Below, piece after piece: positions 43,215 to 50,597 of a DNA stretch of 50,978 bases (positions within the stretch are counted from its first letter, which is position 1; every line of letters starts with the position of its first letter). The stretch is taken from positions 1 to 50,978 of the forward strand of contig CAZKTU010000017.1 of NCBI GenBank assembly GCA_964555675.1. Reading direction: 5' to 3'. The notes under the pieces were generated by a model, which searched no databases, was not told the DNA's origin, and saw only the letters and a list, made by a program, of their open reading frames with translations. The stretch is from CAIWXH01 sp964555675 (GTDB lineage Bacteria > Chloroflexota > Chloroflexia > Chloroflexales > Chloroflexaceae). Made by a program: the position numbers and the translations under genes.

Positions 43215-43673
43215 ATGTCACAGGTATTAGTAATAGGAGTAGCTCATAAAGTAGATGATTTAGCTACTTATATTTATAATTCTCCCCATACTACATTATC
43301 AGATATACAAGTTGCAATTAAAAATTATATATCATCTATACAAGAATTAAATAGAATATCTATTTCTAAACCTGAAATTAATGAAAATAATTCTATACAT
43401 AAATTATCTTTTGTTGAAGTTTATACAAAGTCGTCTTCAGCAATAATTGGTCCAAATTTAGAAGATGAAAAATTGTTACCAGTTTTTGATAAATTTAAAA
43501 AAGATTTTGGAGGTAAATTAATATCTAATAAACATTGTGATTTCGGACAATGCAAGACATTTAATAGTTCTCAGCTTCAAATATTTAAACAACTTCTTAT
43601 AGATAATAATATAGAGTTTGATTCTTTTTCAAGACAGAAAGATATTAAATTCAAAAATATAGATCTAGTATAG
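43215..43673 (+). CDS. Unknown protein
   Basis: 152 residues, starting MSQVLVIGVAHKVDDLATYI. The centre looks like a small alpha/beta domain with a basic end (SRQKDIKFKNIDLV). The motif SNKHCDFGQCK holds two Cys that could be structural. AAAAATGA 39 bases upstream overlaps a hairpin. Followed by two hairpins before the convergent gene. Function unknown. Confidence 0.66.
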   Translation: MSQVLVIGVAHKVDDLATYIYNSPHTTLSDIQVAIKNYISSIQELNRISISKPEINENNSIHKLSFVEVYTKSSSAIIGPNLEDEKLLPVFDKFKKDFGGKLISNKHCDFGQCKTFNSSQLQIFKQLLIDNNIEFDSFSRQKDIKFKNIDLV

Positions 43674-43693
43674 ATGAATTAGCTTCTCAATAA

Positions 43694-43708
43694 TTATTCA
43701 ATGAATAA
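43694..43708 (+). terminator. TTATTC hairpin, compensated variant (43215 gene)
   Basis: TTATTC-AAT-GAATAA, first of two hairpins between convergent genes. Confidence 0.55.
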
Positions 43709-43727
43709 TTTTAATTATTTTAATAAA

Positions 43728-43742
43728 TTACTCAATGAGTAG
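43728..43742 (-). terminator. TTACTC hairpin (43751 gene)
   Basis: TTACTC-AAT-GAGTAG, second of the pair, 8 bases after the stop of the minus-strand gene. Confidence 0.55.
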
Positions 43743-43750
43743 TTGTTATT

Positions 43751-44473
43751 TTAGATATTTTTCTTAACATTACGATTGCAATTAATACGAAGCATGATAG
43801 TATTGATAATAGGCTCAGTAGTTGAAGCATTAATTTGATCTGCTGTATGTCCCCAGCAATTGCCAACCACTTCAAAAATATCTCTGTATTCTGAATTGTT
43901 TAGAATATTATAGATAAGATATGAACAATCGAGATATTTCTGTCTTCTTGTATAGTAGACAGTTTTATCGGGATGTGCAATCGTCGATTTTGAAACGGAT
44001 GCGAGATAATGATAAGCAGTATTATCATTTTTGTCTCTTTGCATAAAGAAACTCGGAGTTGTATTAAGATTAATAATAGCAAATGGGAAGTCTTCAAAAT
44101 ATGCAGACCAGTTGACAAGAGGAACTTCCGGAAGAACCTGGAAACATTTATCACATACTTTTTTATGAACTTTATGTGTAGAATGTTGAGAAGAAACATA
44201 ATGTTTTTGGAAAGTATGTCCCTTAAGAGAATCATTGTGTTGAGAAACAGCTTCATGTTCGGAGCTTTGTTCATCATCAACTTCCTCGGACCAGCTTTTA
44301 TCCTTTGGAACGTGTTTAGAAATATTACCCGGTTGCATATTCATAAGTTGTTGAATATCAATCTTGATGTCTTTAGATTTTTTCGGTTTTTCAACTTGAG
44401 TAAATCCATCTTCATCGACGATTGGTTGGGTTGCTGCGACTGCTTGAGAATAAGTTTGAGGCTTCTTGTTCAT
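43751..44473 (-). CDS. Unknown protein with elevated GC codons
   Basis: 240 residues from the ATG ending at 44473; an in-frame GTG six bases upstream is not preferred. The first 80 residues are polar and disordered (SYSQAVAATQPIVDEDGFTQVEKPKK). The rest looks folded, with CDKCFQVLPEVPLVNWSAYF and GNCWGHTADQINASTTEP. CDKC may bind zinc. Codons carry more G/C than neighbours, which suggests high expression. AAAAATGA lies 43 bases upstream. No family recognised. Confidence 0.68.
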   Translation of the reverse strand: MNKKPQTYSQAVAATQPIVDEDGFTQVEKPKKSKDIKIDIQQLMNMQPGNISKHVPKDKSWSEEVDDEQSSEHEAVSQHNDSLKGHTFQKHYVSSQHSTHKVHKKVCDKCFQVLPEVPLVNWSAYFEDFPFAIINLNTTPSFFMQRDKNDNTAYHYLASVSKSTIAHPDKTVYYTRRQKYLDCSYLIYNILNNSEYRDIFEVVGNCWGHTADQINASTTEPIINTIMLRINCNRNVKKNI

Positions 44474-44516
44474 TTTCACTAGAAAATTTTAAAAAGTAAT
44501 TAAAAATATTTTTTTT

Positions 44517-44524
44517 TCATTTTT
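44517..44524 (-). promoter_or_regulatory. AAAAATGA motif (43751-44473 gene)
   Basis: 43 bases upstream, in gene orientation, followed on that strand by an A-run. Confidence 0.45.
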
Positions 44525-45595
44525 TTAATTACAATCATGATCAATTAACATTTTAAGCAAAGAATTAAAATCAATTTTCGGTTTCCACCCCAATTCTTTA
44601 TATGCTTTCGTTGAATCGCCTAATAAATTATCAACTTCTGTCGGTCTATAATATTTGCTATCTATAAATATTAATTCTCTACCTGTATTTTCATCATAAC
44701 CAATTTCATCTACTCCTGATCCTTTCCATTTAATATTAAACCCTTTGAATGAAAACATTTTCTCTATAATTTCTTTGATAGTATATGTTTCACCCGTAGC
44801 AAGTACAAAATCTTGAACATTATTTTTAGGTTGTTGTAACATTAACCACATACCTTCAACAAAATCTTTAGAATAACCTATATCTCTTTTTGAATAAATA
44901 TTTCCAACTACTAATCTGTCAGATTCTCCTTTTAATATTTTTGCAATACCTAAACTAATTTTTCTTTCAATAAAATTGTGCCCTCTTCTTGGAGATGTAT
45001 GATTAAATAATATACCATTACAACAATACATATTATATGCTTCTCTATAATTTTTAACTATCCAATATGCATATAATTTTGCTATTGCATATGGAGATCT
45101 TGGTTGAAGTGGTGTATTCTCATTTTGAGGGAATTTTGCATCTCCAAATAATTCGCTTGTCGAAGCTTGATAAATTCTTGTATAATTACTCATATCATTA
45201 TGTTGTACTGCTTCTAATAATTTTAATACTGATATCCCGTCGGTTTCTGCTGTATATTCTGGCATTTCAAAAGATATTTTTACATGAGATTGAGCTGCTA
45301 AATTATATATTTCTAACACTTCATATTCTAAGTAAAATGAAAAGTCTGAACGAACAGGATTGAAATATGTATTCTTAATTTTTGTTAATATCTGAATCAA
45401 ACATGATCCATCAGTAATGTCTCCATAATGAAGTGTAACATTTGGATTGTTAAATATATGGTCTATTCTTGTTGTTGGTATATTTGATGATCTTCTTATC
45501 ATACCATGAATCTTATATCCTTTTTCTAAAAGAAATTCTGCTAAATACGAACCATCTTGACCAGTTATACCAGTTATAAATGCGACCCTATTCAT
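44525..45595 (-). CDS. gmd: GDP-mannose 4,6-dehydratase
   Basis: 356 residues. RVAFITGITGQDGSYLAEFL is the NADP site, and HGMIRRSSNIPT the RR-S-S motif of GMD. NLAAQSHVKISFEMPEYTA, ASTSELFGDAKF and SPYAIAKLYAYW (Y-x-x-x-K) complete the active site. LFNHTSPRRGHNFIERKIS is the family's arginine-rich loop. It makes GDP-4-keto-6-deoxymannose, the first step to GDP-fucose. It is head-to-head with the fucose synthase gene, 80 bases apart, so both are probably controlled together. Confidence 0.95.
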   Translation of the reverse strand: MNRVAFITGITGQDGSYLAEFLLEKGYKIHGMIRRSSNIPTTRIDHIFNNPNVTLHYGDITDGSCLIQILTKIKNTYFNPVRSDFSFYLEYEVLEIYNLAAQSHVKISFEMPEYTAETDGISVLKLLEAVQHNDMSNYTRIYQASTSELFGDAKFPQNENTPLQPRSPYAIAKLYAYWIVKNYREAYNMYCCNGILFNHTSPRRGHNFIERKISLGIAKILKGESDRLVVGNIYSKRDIGYSKDFVEGMWLMLQQPKNNVQDFVLATGETYTIKEIIEKMFSFKGFNIKWKGSGVDEIGYDENTGRELIFIDSKYYRPTEVDNLLGDSTKAYKELGWKPKIDFNSLLKMLIDHDCN

Positions 45596-45625
45596 TTACA
45601 TATATATTATATATTATTTTAAATT

Positions 45626-45632
45626 AAAATGA
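45626..45632 (+). promoter_or_regulatory. AAAATGA motif (fucose synthase)
   Basis: 43 bases upstream of fucose synthase; the divergent GMD gene has none in its orientation. Confidence 0.4.
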
Positions 45633-45675
45633 AAATATTGATAATAAAATTATAAATAAATTTTTATTAATTATC

Positions 45676-46629
45676 ATGAAAATATTAATTACTGGAGGAA
45701 CAGGATTGATTGGCAGAGCGTTAGTTGATATTTTAACAGTTAAAGATAAATATATCAAAGATTTATTAGGAGATTATACTTTTACTTCATTGAATAGTAG
45801 TATATGCGATCTAAAAGATTTCAATGCTACATTAAATACTTTTAGTAATATAAATCCTAGCATTGTTATTCATTTAGCAGCAAATGTAGGTGGATTGTAT
45901 AGAAATATGGAAAATAAGATAGAAATGTTTGAAGATAATATATTAATTAATACAAATGTATTAAAAGTGTGTCACACCCTAAATATTAATAGAGTTATAA
46001 GTTGTTTAAGTACTTGTATATATCCAGATGATATTCTAGAAAAAGATGAAACTCTTTGTGAAGAAATGTTACATTTGGGTCCTCCTCATATATCAAATGA
46101 AGGATTTTCTTATGCAAAAAGAATGCTAGAACTCCATTCAAGATTATATAGAGAATGTTTTAATAGGCAGTATACTTGTATAATTCCTACTAATATTTTC
46201 GGACCTGGTGATAATTTTAGTATAGAAAATGGCCATGTGATTTCTGCATTAATTCATAAAGCATATATTGCATCTAAAAATAATTTACCACTAGATATTT
46301 TAGGAGACGGATCTGCTAAAAGACAATTTATTTATAATTATGATGTAGCAAAAATTATAATAGAATTAATTAACAAACCAGAAGTATATCTAATTAATAT
46401 TTCTCCGTCTAAAACTTATAGTATTAAAAATGTAGCAAAAAAGATCGCATCACTTTTTAATATTGATGATATTAAATTCGATGCGACAAAAAGTAACGGA
46501 CAAAAATCGAAAACCGTAAATACGAATTTGTTAAATAAAACATTAAATACAAAATTAACTGAATTAGATGACGCATTATATCAAACTGTCAACTGGTTTA
46601 AACAAAATTACGACAATTGCAGAAAATAA
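45676..46629 (+). CDS. GDP-L-fucose synthase
   Basis: 317 residues. KILITGGTGLIGRALVDIL binds NADP; IHLAANVGGLYRNM, CLSTCIYPDD and GFSYAKRMLELHS (Y-x-x-x-K) match GDP-fucose synthase (GMER/Fcl), as does NIFGPGDNFSIENGHVI. It epimerises and reduces the GMD product to GDP-L-fucose. AAAATGA lies 43 bases upstream. Together with GMD it gives the virus its own fucose donor; no fucosyltransferase is clearly identified here. Confidence 0.93.
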   Translation: MKILITGGTGLIGRALVDILTVKDKYIKDLLGDYTFTSLNSSICDLKDFNATLNTFSNINPSIVIHLAANVGGLYRNMENKIEMFEDNILINTNVLKVCHTLNINRVISCLSTCIYPDDILEKDETLCEEMLHLGPPHISNEGFSYAKRMLELHSRLYRECFNRQYTCIIPTNIFGPGDNFSIENGHVISALIHKAYIASKNNLPLDILGDGSAKRQFIYNYDVAKIIIELINKPEVYLINISPSKTYSIKNVAKKIASLFNIDDIKFDATKSNGQKSKTVNTNLLNKTLNTKLTELDDALYQTVNWFKQNYDNCRK

Positions 46630-46630
46630 A

Positions 46631-46645
46631 TTACTCATTGAGTAG
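46631..46645. terminator. TTACTC hairpin (fucose synthase, convergent)
   Basis: TTACTC-ATT-GAGTAG, 1 base after the fucose synthase stop. Confidence 0.55.
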
Positions 46646-46653
46646 TTAGTTGA

Positions 46654-47355
46654 TTAATTTTTTAAAAGAAGATTAATAAAATATATTGTCATTTCAATAT
46701 CTGCATTATATTCCATCAATTTTTTGAATTTTTCTTCAGGCAAACAATCATATCCCATTAATGAAATCTTTTCAGATACTTCTTCAGTCAGAAAAATACA
46801 ATTATCATCTTCATACATAGAACAACATATATGAATATCAGTATCGGGGATATGATACATATTTATAGTTGTTACTTTGTTATTGATGGTAATTTTTTTC
46901 ATGTAATATCTATAAAATTCATCAGAAAATAAATTTTCTGATTCTATAATTCTGAATTGTTTATGCACACCTCCCATGACGAACTTATAGACGATTATTG
47001 CATGTTCGCATTTTTTAATATCAATATTTAATACCGGAGATTTAAATAATCGACATATACCTTCGATGCTGATAATATGTCCATTATCGGTAAATATAAA
47101 TACAAGTTTCGCCTCTAATATGAATCGTTTATTATTAATATTAATATGAGTTTTTCTGTCTTCATTAGGAGATATAATTATTATTTTTTTAATATTATCT
47201 GTTATATTACGAGCTGATATATTTTGTATCATAGATTCTGGAATGCATCTATCTAGAAAACTCTCATTATCTTCATTATTTAATTTAGTATAATTAATAT
47301 GGTAATTATACTTCTTAACATCAATCGCAACATGATTATTTTTATCAACCTGCAT
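46654..47355 (-). CDS. Unknown protein
   Basis: 233 residues, alternating beta-like and helical segments (ARNITDNIKKIIIISPNEDR, IEGICRLFKSPVLNIDIKK, IHICCSMYEDDNCIFLTEEV). It has several Cys but no recognised motif. AAAAATGA lies 43 bases upstream. Convergent with fucose synthase across a hairpin, and divergent from a glycosyltransferase. Function unknown. Confidence 0.68.
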   Translation of the reverse strand: MQVDKNNHVAIDVKKYNYHINYTKLNNEDNESFLDRCIPESMIQNISARNITDNIKKIIIISPNEDRKTHININNKRFILEAKLVFIFTDNGHIISIEGICRLFKSPVLNIDIKKCEHAIIVYKFVMGGVHKQFRIIESENLFSDEFYRYYMKKITINNKVTTINMYHIPDTDIHICCSMYEDDNCIFLTEEVSEKISLMGYDCLPEEKFKKLMEYNADIEMTIYFINLLLKN

Positions 47356-47398
47356 TTTCTAGAAATGATTTAACTATTTTAAAAAAACGTTTAATTTT

Positions 47399-47406
47399 TC
47401 ATTTTT
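47399..47406 (-). promoter_or_regulatory. AAAAATGA motif (46654-47355 gene)
   Basis: 43 bases upstream of the minus-strand gene; the divergent glycosyltransferase gene has none. Confidence 0.5.
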
Positions 47407-47435
47407 ACTTAAAAAGGAACCAATAAAAGAAGTAA

Positions 47436-48416
47436 ATGATTATTGGTTTTCTATCAAATAAACTAACATTAAGAGGTACAGAGATTGCATTATTCGATTA
47501 TGCATATTTTAATGAGACTTTATTAAATAATAATTCTATTATTATTACTCGACCATACGATAAAGTCAAACATGAAAGAGATACTAGCGAAGAAGCATAT
47601 TTTAAATTTTCTAAAAGATTTAAGGTTGAATTCTATCATCAGCAAAATGACATTGATGATATAGTAAGTAAACATAATATTAACATATTATATATTATTA
47701 AAAATGGTATGTATAATGATAATGTATATACTACTCGTTGTAGAAATGCTATACACTGTGTATTTGGAACATATTTTCCAGTACCTCCGCCTTTATTAAA
47801 TTCTTCAAAAATAGCAGTAATTTCAAATCCTGTAAATGAAAGATGTAATTCGAATTTTCCTATTGTACCTCATATGATTAATATTCCTATATCAAACATA
47901 AATCTAAAAACAGAATTAAATATTCCAAGTAATTCTTTAGTATTTGGTACGTATTCAGGAAGTGATGCAAATGTACCATATATATTAGAAGTGGTAAAAA
48001 GAATTGTCAATGAAGATAAAAATATTTATTTTATATTTATGAATATTGAACCATTTATCGACCACCCCAAAGTTATTTTTATTCGAGGAACAGCAAATAT
48101 GGAAGTTAAAAGTAGATTTATCAATACATGTGATGGAATGTTATATAGTAGACAATTAGGTGAAACTTTTGGGATTGCTATTGGTGAATTTAGTATGCAT
48201 AATAAACCTATTATATGCTGTAGAGAAGCAGAAGATAAATTTCATCTTCAAACATTAGGAAGTAATTGTTTATTACATTCTAATGCGGAACAATTATATG
48301 AAATATTAACTCATTGGAATATTTATAAGAAAAATATTAATGTAAATGACAATAAATATAAAATATATACTCCTGAATATGTTATGAATATATTCAAAAA
48401 AACTTTTATTGATTAA
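47436..48416 (+). CDS. GT-B glycosyltransferase (GT4-like)
   Basis: 326 residues. GFLSNKLTLRGTEIALFDYA is an R-G-T-E acceptor-side loop, and SLVFGTYSGSDANVPYILEV the start of the C-lobe. The donor-binding pair lies in LGETFGIAIGEFSMHNKPII (E-x7-E). It would add a sugar from a nucleotide donor. Next to the GDP-fucose genes it could use GDP-fucose, but that is inference. Confidence 0.8.
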   Translation: MIIGFLSNKLTLRGTEIALFDYAYFNETLLNNNSIIITRPYDKVKHERDTSEEAYFKFSKRFKVEFYHQQNDIDDIVSKHNINILYIIKNGMYNDNVYTTRCRNAIHCVFGTYFPVPPPLLNSSKIAVISNPVNERCNSNFPIVPHMINIPISNINLKTELNIPSNSLVFGTYSGSDANVPYILEVVKRIVNEDKNIYFIFMNIEPFIDHPKVIFIRGTANMEVKSRFINTCDGMLYSRQLGETFGIAIGEFSMHNKPIICCREAEDKFHLQTLGSNCLLHSNAEQLYEILTHWNIYKKNINVNDNKYKIYTPEYVMNIFKKTFID

Positions 48417-48434
48417 TATTTTTTATATTAATAA

Positions 48435-48809
48435 ATGCCTATATATAATAGAATAAGCGACGGATCACATTTTAATTTAAATACAATTTATGATATTCCT
48501 AATCAACCTATTGAAAAAAAAATAGAACCAGAAACACAAATTGAAGAACTAGAGTCTGATGTAATACTTCTCAACGAACCAAAGCGTGTAAATAATGATA
48601 CGTTTATTAAAAGGCAAATTTTAATAGGAATATTTTTAGTTATATTATTTACATCATTATTTATGTATGTAGAATCATTTAAAAATCTAATTAAATCGTA
48701 TTTTGGTGTAATGACATGGAAAAATTATATGATATTAGGAAGTTCCCTTATGATAATTTGTATATTTATAATGTGGTCATTTGATATATATTTTCCACAA
48801 TTAAATTAA
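48435..48809 (+). CDS. Small two-helix membrane protein
   Basis: 124 residues. A polar N-terminus is followed by two hydrophobic helices, ILIGIFLVILFTSLFMYV and MILGSSLMIICIFIMWSF. The loops are short and basic. Lies 18 bases after the glycosyltransferase gene. Function unknown; possibly a virion membrane protein. Confidence 0.72.
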   Translation: MPIYNRISDGSHFNLNTIYDIPNQPIEKKIEPETQIEELESDVILLNEPKRVNNDTFIKRQILIGIFLVILFTSLFMYVESFKNLIKSYFGVMTWKNYMILGSSLMIICIFIMWSFDIYFPQLN

Positions 48810-48850
48810 AAAATTTATATTTAATTAAATATAAATTAAATATAGATTAA

Positions 48851-49222
48851 ATGAATAATTCAGAAGGACAAAGATATGTTGATAGTATTAGAAGCATAGA
48901 AGAAGCAATTAAAAGGATGAATCTTCAAGTTAAATCATTACGTTTACAAAAGAAAGAAAAAGAATTACGGTTGTATAATTGGATGATTAAAAATAATATA
49001 GATCAGATAGGCGGAATAAAAAGATCAAAAATAGAACCAAAAGAAAAATCTGAAAGAAAAAAAGAAGCTGATAAGAAAAGAGAAGCAATTGAATTATTTG
49101 AAACTTTAGGTATAGAAAATACAGAAGAAGCTTATTTAAAATTTAAATTAACACAAAAAAGTATTAAACCTAAAATAGAAGAATCAGATGAGGAAGATTT
49201 TGGTGCTGTTAAATATGTATAA
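48851..49222 (+). CDS. Small basic coiled-coil protein
   Basis: 123 residues. From about residue 10 to 90 it is a Lys/Glu/Arg-rich helix (IKRMNLQVKSLRLQKKEKEL; PKEKSERKKEADKKREAIEL), then an acidic end (EESDEEDFGAVKYV). No catalytic motif. Probably a structural or nucleic-acid-associated coiled coil. A degenerate palindrome and then a strong hairpin follow. Function unknown. Confidence 0.7.
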   Translation: MNNSEGQRYVDSIRSIEEAIKRMNLQVKSLRLQKKEKELRLYNWMIKNNIDQIGGIKRSKIEPKEKSERKKEADKKREAIELFETLGIENTEEAYLKFKLTQKSIKPKIEESDEEDFGAVKYV

Positions 49223-49257
49223 TATTACATTTGAGTAATAAAAATGATTTAAGTTAT

Positions 49258-49274
49258 GTCACTCGTTGAGTGAC
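49258..49274 (+). terminator. GTCACTC hairpin, compensated and longer variant (48851 gene)
   Basis: GTCACTC-GTT-GAGTGAC: 7-bp stem with a matched change in both arms. A degenerate, unpaired relative lies at about 49224-49239. Confidence 0.55.
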
Positions 49275-49440
49275 CTTTTCAGGTTTTTTTGGTCCTTTTC
49301 AGGGTTTTTTTTACTTTTTTTTGGTCCTTTTCAGGGTTTTTTTTTGTTTTTTACTTTTTTTTGGTCCTTTTCAGGGTTTTTTTTTTTTTACTTTTTTTGG
49401 TCCTTTTCAGGGTTTTTTTGTTTTTCTTTGATCTTTTTCA
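49273..49440. repeat. T-rich imperfect tandem repeat
   Basis: About six copies of a unit built on (GG)TCCTTTTCAGGG plus a run of T, sometimes with TTTTTAC, in 20 to 40 base spacings. It forms the 3' side of the gene at 49453-50502 on the other strand, where it reads CCCTGAAAAGGACC plus A-runs. No coding capacity is likely. Confidence 0.9.
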
Positions 49441-49452
49441 GGGGGGGGGGGG
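49441..49452. repeat. Homopolymeric G tract (12 G)
   Basis: Twelve G directly next to the stop codon of the minus-strand gene 49453-50502, so its transcript would have a C run right after the stop. Length may be affected by sequencing error. Confidence 0.9.
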
Positions 49453-50502
49453 TTATTGTTCTTCAATTTCTTCAATCTCTTCGTCTTCTTCAATTTCTTC
49501 ATAGATGAATCTTTTGAGTTCATTGTAATAGGGGGTATTTTTGAATAAATCATACATCTCAGATGTCATAATACCAATGGAAGTTTTTTTTCGAATGGTT
49601 TTGACAACATCCGAGCCCAATTCGCTGATTTGATCGAAAGAATCAACTGTTCTACCATTTTTAGATGTTCCAATGATAGATGCTTTTCTTGATTGACCGT
49701 CGTTATACGTAGCAAGAATCATATCAATCCCATCTGAAAGATTCAGACATCCGACATCTTTGATCTTGGTTGCAGAAATTTGGGTAGCAGTTGCGTGAGA
49801 TTTTTCAGACGACGCGTTTGACGAGGATGCTTTCATGAACGAAGATCTTGCAATGATTGCTTCATCACGTTTGCCATATCTGGAGTAAAGATTCAACCCT
49901 TCTGCTCCGCAAATATGCATAACAACAGATCGGTCAATTTTACCTTTCTCATCAATCGCGCGTGCAAGTTCGGGATGATCAGACTTGTAAGTATCAAAGT
50001 TGGCAATGACATCATTAACAAATGTTAACCATGCATTATTCTTTGCTGCTTCTTTTTGAGAAGATTGTCCTTCGCGAATAATGTTGAGTTTGAGACCTTT
50101 ATTAGCAAGGTAATTACAGACATCATTGAAAGCGGTTCTAGGAAACTGGACATAGCTAGATTTGCTCATAACTTTGAACGTAATTTTGAGCGATTCTTTC
50201 ATCTCCTTGTAAATAGCTCTCATTTGCGGAGAATCGTAAGAAGATCCAACGATAGAAGAAGATTTAGAATCTTTCTTACCATTCATGTTTTCAGTAAGAA
50301 TAAAATCGTAGCCAGATGTAACACTGACAGTAGATGGAGCAGAGATAGGAACTCTTGAAAGGACGGGAGCGCTTGAAGTTGAAGCGATGGGGGCGTTTGA
50401 GGACGGCGCTGAAAGGATACCAATAACAATTTGGTTGATCATGTTTTGGTCTCCGTTGGCTGCAATGATAGCAGCAGTAAGTGCGGCGGCTGATGAGTTC
50501 AT
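49453..50502 (-). CDS. Unknown Ser/Ala-rich protein, GC-richer, bounded by G tracts
   Basis: 349 residues. The N-terminus is Ser/Ala/Pro-rich and disordered (SAPSSNAPIASTSSAPVLSR). The middle looks folded (MRAIYKEMKESLKITFKVMS, NAWLTFVNDVIANFDTYKSD, VVMHICGAEGLNLYSRYGKR). It ends in a run of Glu/Asp/Ile (EEIEEDEEIEEIEEQ). Codons carry more G/C than most of the window. It is flanked by G tracts on both sides, with T-rich repeats beyond the stop and a tandem array beyond the start. No family recognised. Confidence 0.75.
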   Translation of the reverse strand: MNSSAAALTAAIIAANGDQNMINQIVIGILSAPSSNAPIASTSSAPVLSRVPISAPSTVSVTSGYDFILTENMNGKKDSKSSSIVGSSYDSPQMRAIYKEMKESLKITFKVMSKSSYVQFPRTAFNDVCNYLANKGLKLNIIREGQSSQKEAAKNNAWLTFVNDVIANFDTYKSDHPELARAIDEKGKIDRSVVMHICGAEGLNLYSRYGKRDEAIIARSSFMKASSSNASSEKSHATATQISATKIKDVGCLNLSDGIDMILATYNDGQSRKASIIGTSKNGRTVDSFDQISELGSDVVKTIRKKTSIGIMTSEMYDLFKNTPYYNELKRFIYEEIEEDEEIEEIEEQ

Positions 50503-50507
50503 AGCGA

Positions 50508-50523
50508 GGGGGGGGGGGTGGGG
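50508..50523. repeat. G tract (11 G, T, 4 G) upstream of the gene start
   Basis: The run sits 5 bases upstream of the ATG (minus strand), so the 5' leader would be C-rich. The opposite tract lies at the 3' end of the same gene. Confidence 0.9.
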
Positions 50524-50589
50524 TAGGCTTTGGTTGGTAACTGTTTCTCTGGGAAAATGTTTTGGAAAACCTCAAAAATTATTTTTTTT

Positions 50590-50597
50590 TCATTTTT
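50590..50597 (-). promoter_or_regulatory. AAAAATGA motif (49453-50502 gene)
   Basis: 87 bases upstream, beyond the C-rich leader; first of a series of TAAAAATG units in the tandem array. Confidence 0.35.

Noticed and set aside
44474..44479. GTG start for the 43751 gene
   Set aside because: An ATG lies two codons downstream.
49266..49508. Phe-rich open frames on the plus strand
   Set aside because: Translations of T-rich repeats and the antisense of a real gene; no start context or domain.
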